DNA of 43,085 bases. It comes from an uncultured Saprospiraceae bacterium. GTDB taxonomy: Bacteria; Bacteroidota; Bacteroidia; Chitinophagales; Saprospiraceae. The notes below the pieces were generated by a model, which was not told the DNA's origin, did no database searches, and saw only the letters and a list, made by a program, of their open reading frames with translations. The stretch spans positions 1 through 43,085 of the forward strand of contig CAJQQY010000048.1 of assembly GCA_905480595.1 (NCBI GenBank), written 5' to 3'. Of the stretch, positions 27,373 through 34,497 are shown piece after piece; the stretch's first letter is position 1, and every line of letters begins with the position of its first letter. The translations under genes and the position numbers were made by a program.

Positions 27373-27735
27373 TCATTCAACCATTCCCTCCAAAAGGTAC
27401 TGTGCTGTAGCAGGATTTGTTGCCAACGGAACATTATGCACATCACATAATCTCATCAACATTTGCACATCCGGCTCGTGTGGATGTTTGTCCAAAGGGT
27501 CTCGAAAAAATATCACCGCATCTAAATTTCCTTCCGCAACCATTGCTGCAATTTGTGCATCTCCACCAAGCGGTCCAGACAATAATTTAGTGATCGTAAA
27601 ACCAGCATTTTCAATATGTCCACCAGTTGTTCCTGTTCCAACCAACTCGATTCCTTCAAACAGTTTTTTATTTCCTAAAACAAAAGAAACCATCTCTGGC
27701 TTTTTCCCATTGTGTGAAATTAAGGCTATTTTCAT
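27373..27735 (-). CDS. mgsA: Methylglyoxal synthase
   Basis: The protein is 120 aa from the ATG at 27735 (MKIALISHNGKKPEM). A TTG 21 bases upstream would add seven unsupported residues. It converts dihydroxyacetone phosphate to methylglyoxal and phosphate, a bypass that relieves sugar-phosphate stress. The phosphate-binding GTGTTGGHI motif, catalytic GPLGGDAQIA (Asp) and FFRDPLDKHPHEPDV (Asp and His) are all present, as is the C-terminal VPLATNPATA. Length agrees with short MgsA forms lacking extensions. It is divergent from the S46 peptidase gene. No partner gene (gloA, gloB) is in the window. Confidence 0.95.
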   Translation of the reverse strand: MKIALISHNGKKPEMVSFVLGNKKLFEGIELVGTGTTGGHIENAGFTITKLLSGPLGGDAQIAAMVAEGNLDAVIFFRDPLDKHPHEPDVQMLMRLCDVHNVPLATNPATAQYLLEGMVE

Positions 27736-27917
27736 TTTGTATTTTTTTTTATTCAATTTAGTTTGGGCTTCACTCGCCCTTGAGCCTGGAGCGACCAGTC
27801 AAGTCAATATTCTTTCTAAATATCATTATTCATTTTATTCCCCAAAAATACCTCCCCCAACTCGTATTTTTTTATTTTTACAAAAAAGAAATTTACCTAA
27901 TCAAAGAAATAATAATT

Positions 27918-30155
27918 ATGTTGAAAAATTCAAGAATCTTACTCACGCTATGTTTTATTTTCATTCTAAAAATAAGTTATGCTGGCGAAGGAATGTGGTT
28001 ACCACAATTACTCAAAGCACTCGTCGAAGGCGATATGCAATCCATGGGAATGAAAATGACTGCTGAAGATATTTATAGTGTCAACAAAGGAAGTCTCAAA
28101 GATGCCATTGTTCATTTTAATGGAGGGTGTACTTCCGAAATCATCTCTGGAGAAGGATTATTGTTAACCAATCACCATTGTGGTTATAGTCAAATTCAAT
28201 CACACTCTTCCGTAGAAAATAATTTATTGAAAAATGGTTTTTGGGCAAAATCAAAAAAAGACGAATTGCCTAATGAAGGATTGGAAGTTACTTTTATCGT
28301 TCGAATCGAAGATGTAAGTAAAATGGTTTTAGAAGGGGTAACTGATAAAATGAGCACCAAAGAAAGACAATCTCAAATCGATAAAAATATCGCAAATTAC
28401 AAACAACGCATGCGACCACTTAAGCATGAAGAAATTCAAATCAAACCTTTTTTCAAAGGGAATCAATATTTCATGTTTGTGACGATGACTTATACTGATG
28501 TTCGATTGGTTGGAACACCACCTGAAAGTATCGGAAAATTTGGTTCAGATACTGACAACTGGGTTTTCCCAAGACATACAGGTGATTTTAGTTTGTTCCG
28601 AATTTATGCTGGACCAGATAACATGCCTGCTGAATATTCAATAGATAATAAACCTTTTAAGCCTAAACATTTCCTTCCAGTTTCATTGGACGGAGTGGAA
28701 GAAGGTGACTTCACTTTAGTTTTTGGTTACCCAGGAAGAACGAATCAATACCTTCCTTCATCTGCAGTTGCTCAAACGATGAATGTGTTGAATCCTGCAA
28801 AAATTGCGATAAGAGATAAAGCGCTAAAAATCGTAGATGCAGGAATGCGTTCTGACGAAGCAATCAGACTTCAGTACGCTTCTAAGTATGCTCGAATTGC
28901 TAATTATTGGAAAAAATGGATTGGTGAAAATCAAGGTTTGAAAAAATCTGATGCCATGGGTCGGAAGCATAAATATGAACAAGACTTTATGACTCGCCTC
29001 AAAGCTGATCGAACTATGCATGCAAAATATGGTTCCCTGCTTGATGATTTTGAAAAATTGTATAAAGAAATTGAGCCTTATGCATTGACGCGAGATTACT
29101 ACAATGAAATCGTTCGTCGGAATATTGAAATCATGACGGTAGCTAGCTACATGAATCGCTTGGAAAATCTTTATGCAAATAATGGAGTGACTGGTTATAA
29201 TGGTTTTAAAGCTAGACTGGAACCTTTCTTGGATAATTTTTATAAAAACTATCGTCCAGAAATTGATCAAAAAGTTTTCGCATCATTGATGGAAATGTAT
29301 GTCAACGCAGATATCATCCCTAGTGCAAAAGGCAACCTTGCTGCTATGGCAAAGAAGCATGGTGGTTTTGATAAATATGCAAAATCACTTTATGAAACTT
29401 CTTTTGTTCCAAATAAAACGGGTATGTTCAAATTGCTAAGTGCTGATCCAAAAATGGCAATTGAATCCATGCAAAAAGATCCGTTAGTTCAATTAGCAAA
29501 ACAACTTTCAGAAGCTTATGACTCAAACGTATCTAAAGAATACAACAATCTAAATACTCAAATCAATGACCTCATGCGAATTTACATGGAAGGTCAAATG
29601 AAAGTATTTACTGAGAAAAAATTCTTCCCAGATGCGAATAGTACGATGCGGGTTACTTATGGAAAAGTAGCAGGTTACTCTCCTAGAGATGCTGTGACTT
29701 ATAATCCTGTTTCCTACCTCGATGGAGCGATTGAAAAATATGTTCCTGGTGATTACGAGTTCGATATTCCTAAAAAATTATTGGAATTATATGATTCAAA
29801 AGACTATGGTCAATATGCTGATACAAACGGGAAGGTACCAATTTGTTTCCTGGGAACTAACCACACAACGGGTGGTAATTCCGGAAGTCCTGTAATTGAT
29901 GCTCACGGAAATTTGATCGGATTAAATTTCGATAGAGTCTGGGAAGGAACGATGAGTGACATTAATTACGACGCTTCGATTTGTCGGAATATCATGGTGG
30001 ATGCTCGATACATTTTATTCATCGTGGATAAATTTGCTGGAGCTACTCACTTGGTGGAAGAGATGAAATTAGTTCATCCGAAGAAGGATGCGAAAGTAAT
30101 CAAAATGGATGAATCTAAGAAAAAGAAAAAACGGCGTAAGCGGAAAAGAGGGTAG
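27918..30155 (+). CDS. S46 family dipeptidyl-peptidase, DPP11-type
   Basis: The protein is 745 aa from the ATG at 27918, chosen because MLKNSRILLTLCFIFILKISYA is a signal peptide. It releases dipeptides from oligopeptides in the periplasm, supporting amino-acid nutrition. The chymotrypsin-like triad is visible: His86/87 (LLTNHHCGY), Asp223 (HTGDFSLFRIYAG) and Ser655 (GGNSGSPVID). Arg lies exactly 18 residues after the serine (R673 in LNFDRVWEG), the residue that in Porphyromonas enzymes distinguishes DPP11 (cleaving after Asp/Glu) from DPP7 (Gly673). Ser and Arg numbering coincide with those enzymes, supporting the chosen start. There is no T9SS sorting domain. The C-terminus is a Lys/Arg-rich tail (ESKKKKKRRKRKRG). 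Confidence 0.93.
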   Translation: MLKNSRILLTLCFIFILKISYAGEGMWLPQLLKALVEGDMQSMGMKMTAEDIYSVNKGSLKDAIVHFNGGCTSEIISGEGLLLTNHHCGYSQIQSHSSVENNLLKNGFWAKSKKDELPNEGLEVTFIVRIEDVSKMVLEGVTDKMSTKERQSQIDKNIANYKQRMRPLKHEEIQIKPFFKGNQYFMFVTMTYTDVRLVGTPPESIGKFGSDTDNWVFPRHTGDFSLFRIYAGPDNMPAEYSIDNKPFKPKHFLPVSLDGVEEGDFTLVFGYPGRTNQYLPSSAVAQTMNVLNPAKIAIRDKALKIVDAGMRSDEAIRLQYASKYARIANYWKKWIGENQGLKKSDAMGRKHKYEQDFMTRLKADRTMHAKYGSLLDDFEKLYKEIEPYALTRDYYNEIVRRNIEIMTVASYMNRLENLYANNGVTGYNGFKARLEPFLDNFYKNYRPEIDQKVFASLMEMYVNADIIPSAKGNLAAMAKKHGGFDKYAKSLYETSFVPNKTGMFKLLSADPKMAIESMQKDPLVQLAKQLSEAYDSNVSKEYNNLNTQINDLMRIYMEGQMKVFTEKKFFPDANSTMRVTYGKVAGYSPRDAVTYNPVSYLDGAIEKYVPGDYEFDIPKKLLELYDSKDYGQYADTNGKVPICFLGTNHTTGGNSGSPVIDAHGNLIGLNFDRVWEGTMSDINYDASICRNIMVDARYILFIVDKFAGATHLVEEMKLVHPKKDAKVIKMDESKKKKKRRKRKRG

Positions 30156-30276
30156 TTTTTTTTGCCGCAGATTGCGCTGATTTTTATGATGTTTTAAGAT
30201 TCCTCCCAAAGTAAATATATGAAATGGGAAAATCATAATTGATCATAAAAATCAGCGCAATCTACGGCAAAAAAAA
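30156..30276. repeat. 121-bp element: 35-bp inverted repeat with 51-bp spacer
   Basis: Arms 30156-30190 (T8 then GCCGCAGATTGCGCTGATTT...) and 30242-30276 are complementary at 34 of 35 positions. The only mismatch is in GCCGCAG versus GCCGTAG. The element exactly fills the gap between the stop codons of the peptidase and mobA genes. The GCGCAATCTGCGGC-type core resembles dispersed intergenic palindromes I recall from Bacteroidota genomes. It begins with T8 and ends with A8, so it is not a classical terminator for the plus strand. Confidence 0.8.
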
Positions 30277-31419
30277 TCACATCCCCTTCACTTGCTCATA
30301 TCCCTCCTCATCATTCACATTCAACAATACCTTCGCATCTTCCACCTTCAATAATTCAATTTCTGAATTAATCAAAACCTTCCTTGGACAAGAATTCCCT
30401 TGGGTCAAAAAATGTAAAAGTACCTGATAACTCTTTGGCTCCCAAATAGTTATCAAAGGCTCAGGAAAATTAGTTTCAGGATTATAAATCGCAGTTGCCA
30501 CCTTCGACGAATTTCTATTTTCTGTTAAAAATTGCAAAGTCTTTTCATCCAACAAAGGCAAATCACAAGCCACCACCAACCAGGCAGTATTTGGATTCTT
30601 CCGCATCGCAGAAGCAATCGCACCAAATGGTCCAAGTCCTACAAAAGTATCTTCCAATAATTCATACTCAGATTCCACACTTTGATTTCCCCGAACAGAA
30701 ATATACGTTTCTTCACAAAATTGACTTAACATATCAGCCATGAACTCGCGTTGGGGTTTTCCATGATAATCAAGTTCACCTTTATCTTTTCCCATCCGAA
30801 CACTCTTCCCTCCTGCTAGTACTAATCCATTTATTTTTGGATTTTGTAACAATACTTTCCCAAGAATAAATTCAGTAATTTTTTCAGTTTGAGAAAAATG
30901 TAAAACTGGAATATGCGCCCAATCCTTTAATTTATCTTTCAAAAAAGGGTAAATCGATTTCTCCTCCCCCGTCATCAAAATCAAATCAACATTAGTCAAA
31001 CGATCTAATTTTTTCTCCAAAGATTTTTCCTTCTTCGGGTCAATCACTACAATTTGATTTTTAGCTTTAAAATGATTTCCATTTACTAAAATCAAATCTT
31101 GCTCATTGAACAAAGCACGGTATTGCCATGCATTCATTTCCGATTTAATATCAAATCTATGATGGGAAATTTTGTCCGTGTATTCCAAAGTTGCCCCCAA
31201 AGCCAAAGCTGGATTTTCAACTTCTAAACTACTTGGCTCATCTTCATTCTTATGGTCAGCATCGACATAACTCACCTTCAATGTTTTTTGCAAAACATCA
31301 ATTAATCGATAAGACAATTGCTGAATATTTCCACAAGGCGTCCCGATGATTGCCCATTCATTTCTTCCAAACTCACCTAAATTAGGTCGAGTCAACTTTG
31401 TATGCTTCTGATGTTTCAT
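30277..31419 (-). CDS. mobA: MobA molybdenum cofactor guanylyltransferase with degenerate MobB-like N-domain
   Basis: A 380-aa protein. The C-terminal 185 residues are MobA: nucleotide-binding LVLAGGKSVRMGKDKGEL (199-216), GLGPFGAIASA, and VVACDLPLLDEKT with the metal-binding Asp. It would transfer GMP from GTP to molybdopterin. The N-terminal 190 residues have the layout of MobB (WAIIGTPCGNIQQLSYRLI, KVSYVDADHKNED, GATLEYT, DLILVNG), but the P-loop GxxxxGK[ST] is missing (GTPCGNIQQ, 26-34). It is therefore a fused MobB-like domain that probably cannot bind nucleotide in the usual way. It starts 19 bp after moaC, so the two form an operon. Other moa/moe genes are not in the window. Confidence 0.85.
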   Translation of the reverse strand: MKHQKHTKLTRPNLGEFGRNEWAIIGTPCGNIQQLSYRLIDVLQKTLKVSYVDADHKNEDEPSSLEVENPALALGATLEYTDKISHHRFDIKSEMNAWQYRALFNEQDLILVNGNHFKAKNQIVVIDPKKEKSLEKKLDRLTNVDLILMTGEEKSIYPFLKDKLKDWAHIPVLHFSQTEKITEFILGKVLLQNPKINGLVLAGGKSVRMGKDKGELDYHGKPQREFMADMLSQFCEETYISVRGNQSVESEYELLEDTFVGLGPFGAIASAMRKNPNTAWLVVACDLPLLDEKTLQFLTENRNSSKVATAIYNPETNFPEPLITIWEPKSYQVLLHFLTQGNSCPRKVLINSEIELLKVEDAKVLLNVNDEEGYEQVKGM

Positions 31420-31438
31420 AAAAACTATTTGTGAACGG

Positions 31439-31924
31439 TTAATCGTTAATCGTTAAAAAAAAATCTCTTTTGCCTCCAGTTTTTTCAATCAATCTCGTTT
31501 CCTTAATTATAATATTATGTGAAAACGCTTTACACATATCATAGATTGTCAAAGCCGCCACACTCGCACCTGTAAGTGCTTCCATTTCAACTCCTGTTTT
31601 CGCAGTCAAACTTGCCGTGCAAATAATTTCAACTTCTCGACTTTCATTAATCCCAATCTTAATCTGACAATTATCCAAACCCAAAGGATGACAAAGTGGA
31701 ATCAATTCACTCGTTTTTTTTGCTCCCATCACACCAGCAATAATCGCCGTTTGGAAAACAGAACCTTTCTTCGTTTGAATATCGCCATCCTGAAGTTGTT
31801 CCAGAATTATTTCATCCAACACCACAATACTTCTAGCCTTCGCAATTCTTCGAGTTACTTTTTTCTCACCTACATCCACCATTGATGGATTTCCTTTTGC
31901 ATCTAAATGTGTAAACTTTTTCAT
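31439..31924 (-). CDS. moaC: Cyclic pyranopterin monophosphate synthase
   Basis: A 161-aa enzyme. MoaC converts the MoaA product into cyclic pyranopterin monophosphate in molybdenum cofactor biosynthesis. The start MKKFTHLDAKGNPSMVDVGEK aligns with E. coli MoaC (MSQLTHINAAGEAHMVDV), which supports the ATG at 31924 over the in-frame GTG at 31960 that lies in a terminator stem. Hallmarks are the SELIPLCHPL motif, TGVEMEALTGASVAALTIYDMCKA (catalytic Lys region) and the C-terminal KTGGKRDF. Length is standard. It is the first gene of the moaC-mobA operon. Confidence 0.96.
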   Translation of the reverse strand: MKKFTHLDAKGNPSMVDVGEKKVTRRIAKARSIVVLDEIILEQLQDGDIQTKKGSVFQTAIIAGVMGAKKTSELIPLCHPLGLDNCQIKIGINESREVEIICTASLTAKTGVEMEALTGASVAALTIYDMCKAFSHNIIIKETRLIEKTGGKRDFFLTIND

Positions 31925-31927
31925 CTC

Positions 31928-31935
31928 CAAATTTA
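31928..31935 (-). promoter_or_regulatory. -7 box almost abutting the moaC start codon
   Basis: On the minus strand TAAATTTG (31928-31935) ends 3 nt before the moaC ATG and lies directly downstream of the preceding gene's terminator. If used, the mRNA would begin at or near the ATG (leaderless). No clear -33 TTTG is seen. Confidence 0.35.
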
Positions 31936-31936
31936 C

Positions 31937-31976
31937 AAAAAAGAGAGCTTTAGTTTTCACTAAAGCTCTCTTTTTT
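31937..31976 (-). terminator. Strong intrinsic terminator between the 159-aa gene and moaC
   Basis: An 18-bp perfect stem (AAAAAAGAGAGCTTTAGT / ACTAAAGCTCTCTTTTTT, 4-nt loop) flanked by A6 and T6. It terminates the minus-strand gene ending at 32017 and isolates the moaC operon. Confidence 0.92.
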
Positions 31977-32016
31977 CATTACAAATAGTTGACACTTCAT
32001 GGTATTCACCGTTATC

Positions 32017-32496
32017 TTAGTATTTTTTGATCAAGTCATGCAAAGCTTGAGCATATTGTTGATCGAAGTTTTTACGATCAGCAATATATTTTTGTTGTAC
32101 TTGACTGATTACATCTTGTGGCAATTTTGACGCATTTAAATTATAGTCTTCGATAATTTTTCGAATACCAGAACTTGCTTGAATTTTTTTCCCTGAATCA
32201 ATCTTCTTTAAGATACTATCAAAAATAGATTTGTCAGCAGTAGCTACATTTTTATCTCTTTTGTTTTCTCTTCTTGCTCCTTCAATTTCTTTTCTAATTC
32301 GATCTAAAATACTAACAGGAGATTTTCCTCTTTGTGTTCTGTTTGCTTTATTTTTTTCATCCAAGTTTTGCAATTTATTTTTGATTAAATCAAAAACAGT
32401 TGGATCAGCTGTTTCTACTTTTGAGTCTGCTTGGTTTCTTGTTTGAACATCATTAATAGTATTCAAGATCATGTTGAAGATATTCTTCTTTGCCAT
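32017..32496 (-). CDS. Unknown helical protein with internal repeats
   Basis: A 159-aa, highly charged and Lys/Asn/Asp-rich protein without signal peptide or membrane segment. At least three copies of a helical unit of about 40-45 residues can be aligned: IFNMILNTINDVQTRNQADSK, VFDLIKNKLQNLDEKNKANR and IFDSILKKIDSGKKIQASSG. A more diverged one sits at SILDRIRKEIEGARRENKRD. ETADPTVFD and ATADKSIFD are the clearest repeat starts. No family is recognised. It has a convincing promoter (TTG-N20-TATCTTTG) with a leader of about 70 nt and a strong terminator, so it is very probably expressed as a single gene. Confidence 0.72.
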   Translation of the reverse strand: MAKKNIFNMILNTINDVQTRNQADSKVETADPTVFDLIKNKLQNLDEKNKANRTQRGKSPVSILDRIRKEIEGARRENKRDKNVATADKSIFDSILKKIDSGKKIQASSGIRKIIEDYNLNASKLPQDVISQVQQKYIADRKNFDQQYAQALHDLIKKY

Positions 32497-32570
32497 TGTG
32501 GTATTTGTTTATAAAATTAAAAAAAAGGATTGAGTAGGATTTCAAATTCCCTCCTCCATAAATACAGACG

Positions 32571-32601
32571 CAAAGATATGGAGATGTCACACCTTTTCCA
32601 A
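32571..32601 (-). promoter_or_regulatory. Bacteroidota-type promoter for the 159-aa gene
   Basis: On the minus strand TTG (32599-32601), a 20-nt spacer and TATCTTTG (32571-32578). It predicts a 5' UTR of about 70 nt before the ATG at 32496. Confidence 0.6.
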
Positions 32602-32629
32602 TTTCAAATCGAAATCAAAAAATGCATCC

Positions 32630-33379
32630 CTATTTATAATCATCATTTTGATTATTATCGAAAATTTGATTTTGATTCCAAACTGGAATTTTTTTCAATT
32701 GATAAAAAACGCCACGATCAACAGGCGTCCAAATAGAAGTTCTCACCCCTGCTTTTCGCAAACCATTATTCACCCAAAAGTTACAAGTATTAAACATGTG
32801 ATAAGAACCACGAGCATGATAAAAGTTATCATTAGGAGTGTAACCTTTGTTTGGCAACAAGGTAATTATATTAGGTCCAGCGATATGATTTTTGGAAAAG
32901 GAACCCCATATGTGATCACAAAGATTTGAAAACTGAATGGAGGTCAATGTTAACTTTTCAAAATTTTTATTCTCCTCAGGTATTTTATCAAATGCTTTAA
33001 TATGCATCAACGTTGGACTTGGAATAAACAAAGCATTGACTGCTGTAGAAAGTTTTAGTTCTGCCCAAGAGGGTGTATCTAAATAAAATCCTCGATCTCC
33101 CCATCCAAATCCCATATATTTTAATTCTTCTTTTGAGTATTCAAAATCATCAAAATTTATGTTCCTCTTCCATTCAACTGGTAAATGTTCGGTAGGTAAA
33201 ACGAAATCGGTATGCACTCCATTGGATATAACATAAACTTCATAGCCCTCTTCACTATTTGTATAATGACGATGCTTCGGAAGCCAAGACAATAGAAATG
33301 CCATAGAAAAATACAGTACGACATAAGCTAAAAATCCAATAACTATTTTTCCAATAAAAATTAAAACAGAAAGAATCAT
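32630..33379 (-). CDS. DUF2459 / TIGR02117-type membrane-anchored protein
   Basis: The protein is 249 aa from the ATG at 33379 (MILSVLIFIGKIVIGFLAYVVLYFSMAFLL). The frame is open further upstream from a TTG at 33442, but that part overlaps a promoter-like element. One N-terminal transmembrane helix or uncleaved signal is followed by an extracytoplasmic domain with the family features: YVISNGVHTDFVLP (conserved His), GFGWGDRGFYLDTPSWAEL, and a late Cys in MFNTCNFWVNNGLRKAG. The conserved His and Cys suggest a papain/NlpC-like active site, which is an inference. The family has no established function that I can name. It is probably monocistronic. Confidence 0.82.
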   Translation of the reverse strand: MILSVLIFIGKIVIGFLAYVVLYFSMAFLLSWLPKHRHYTNSEEGYEVYVISNGVHTDFVLPTEHLPVEWKRNINFDDFEYSKEELKYMGFGWGDRGFYLDTPSWAELKLSTAVNALFIPSPTLMHIKAFDKIPEENKNFEKLTLTSIQFSNLCDHIWGSFSKNHIAGPNIITLLPNKGYTPNDNFYHARGSYHMFNTCNFWVNNGLRKAGVRTSIWTPVDRGVFYQLKKIPVWNQNQIFDNNQNDDYK

Positions 33380-33439
33380 ATGTCCCTCAGTTTGGTTATT
33401 TAATGTTGGTTTTACTTTTAAAAAGTTAAATATGTGAAT

Positions 33440-33474
33440 CAAAAATAACAGAAATATTGAAATATCGAGTCAAA
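33440..33474 (-). promoter_or_regulatory. Bacteroidota-type promoter for the DUF2459-type gene
   Basis: On the minus strand TTTG (33471-33474), a 23-nt spacer and TATTTTTG (33440-33447). It leaves a leader of about 55 nt and supports the ATG at 33379 over the upstream TTG. Confidence 0.5.
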
Positions 33475-33560
33475 GTAATATTATTTTCTCATCAATTTTG
33501 CATTAGTTTTTATTAAACATTCTCGGAACTTACTGCTTCTTTTATTAGTTTAACGTCATT

Positions 33561-34424
33561 ATGAAATTAACAATTACAGGTTTTTCAACCGCCCTTTTTT
33601 CAACTTGGTATTTTATCGAAGAGCTCAGTTTGCTTTTTGATTGTGGCGATGGTGCATCATCTGGGCTTTTGCAAAAGTCCCACAAAGTCAAATATATTTT
33701 TGTTTCTCATGCTGATCGAGATCACCTCACAGGACTGTTGCAATTCAATCAATTAAATGCACGTCCAGGATTTCCAAAAATTTATTACCCCCGAGACTCA
33801 GGTTCATTTCATTTTTTAGAAGAATTTACAACTCACTTTGATCCACATGTCAGCGGAACGGAATGGATCAAAATGGAAGAAGGAGATATGATTGAGATAA
33901 AGAAAAATATTTTTGTTCAGCCTTTTCGAAATAAGCATGTACCAGTTAGAAAGGAGTTGGTCAAAAGTTTAAGTTTTCACGTTTTTGAAACTAAGCGAAA
34001 ATTAAAAGATGAATACTTACACCTATCAGGAAAAGAAATAGCTGCACTCAGAAATGAACTGGGCAAAGAAAATATAACAATAGAATTACGTGAAAACATT
34101 TTAAGTTATTCAGGCGATACTCCAATTGAAAATGATGGTCGCTGGGATGAGACAAAAGTATTGATTCACGAAGCTACCTTTTTGAGAAAAGGTGACATCG
34201 ATTTAGATGATTATCGGAAAGGAAAACATAGTTACCTCGAAGAAGTCATCGAAATGGTTTCGAAAACCAAAGTAGAAAAATTAATCCTTGGTCATTTTTC
34301 ATCAAGGTATTCTGCTGAAGAAATTGATGAGGCGATAGATTTCTTTTGTAAAAAATTTGAATTAAAAATTCCAGTTTTTAGGGTTTTACCTGGGGAAACG
34401 GTTCGAGATATTTTAAGAAATTAA
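33561..34424 (+). CDS. MBL-fold metallo-hydrolase (RNase Z-like)
   Basis: A 287-aa cytoplasmic protein with the metallo-beta-lactamase fold in RNase Z order: FDCGDGASSGL (25-36), metal motif SHADRDHLTGL (H50, D52, D54, H55), later FRNKHVPVR, SGDTP (Asp ligand) and LGHFSSRYS (His ligand). The classical HxHxDH is HxDxDH here, a known variant in other MBL subfamilies. The exosite arm typical of tRNase Z is not obvious, so I would not call it rnz with confidence. It could hydrolyse another phosphodiester. It is transcribed alone, 74 bp before the outer-membrane protein gene. Confidence 0.85.
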   Translation: MKLTITGFSTALFSTWYFIEELSLLFDCGDGASSGLLQKSHKVKYIFVSHADRDHLTGLLQFNQLNARPGFPKIYYPRDSGSFHFLEEFTTHFDPHVSGTEWIKMEEGDMIEIKKNIFVQPFRNKHVPVRKELVKSLSFHVFETKRKLKDEYLHLSGKEIAALRNELGKENITIELRENILSYSGDTPIENDGRWDETKVLIHEATFLRKGDIDLDDYRKGKHSYLEEVIEMVSKTKVEKLILGHFSSRYSAEEIDEAIDFFCKKFELKIPVFRVLPGETVRDILRN

Positions 34425-34473
34425 AATTCTGTTAATTGTAAATTCTTAAGTCATACTATTAATGCTTGTTTTC

Positions 34474-34481
34474 TACATTTG
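34474..34481 (+). promoter_or_regulatory. -7 box upstream of the barrel protein gene
   Basis: TACATTTG matches TAnnTTTG and lies 16 nt before the ATG at 34498. No well-placed -33 TTTG is visible. Confidence 0.35.
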
Positions 34482-34497
34482 AAAAAATTTAATAGTT

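Noticed and set aside
28824-29270. 148-codon open frame antisense to the S46 peptidase
   Set aside because: It is fully inside a gene with conserved catalytic motifs, and its translation is low-complexity and Ile/Phe/His-rich.
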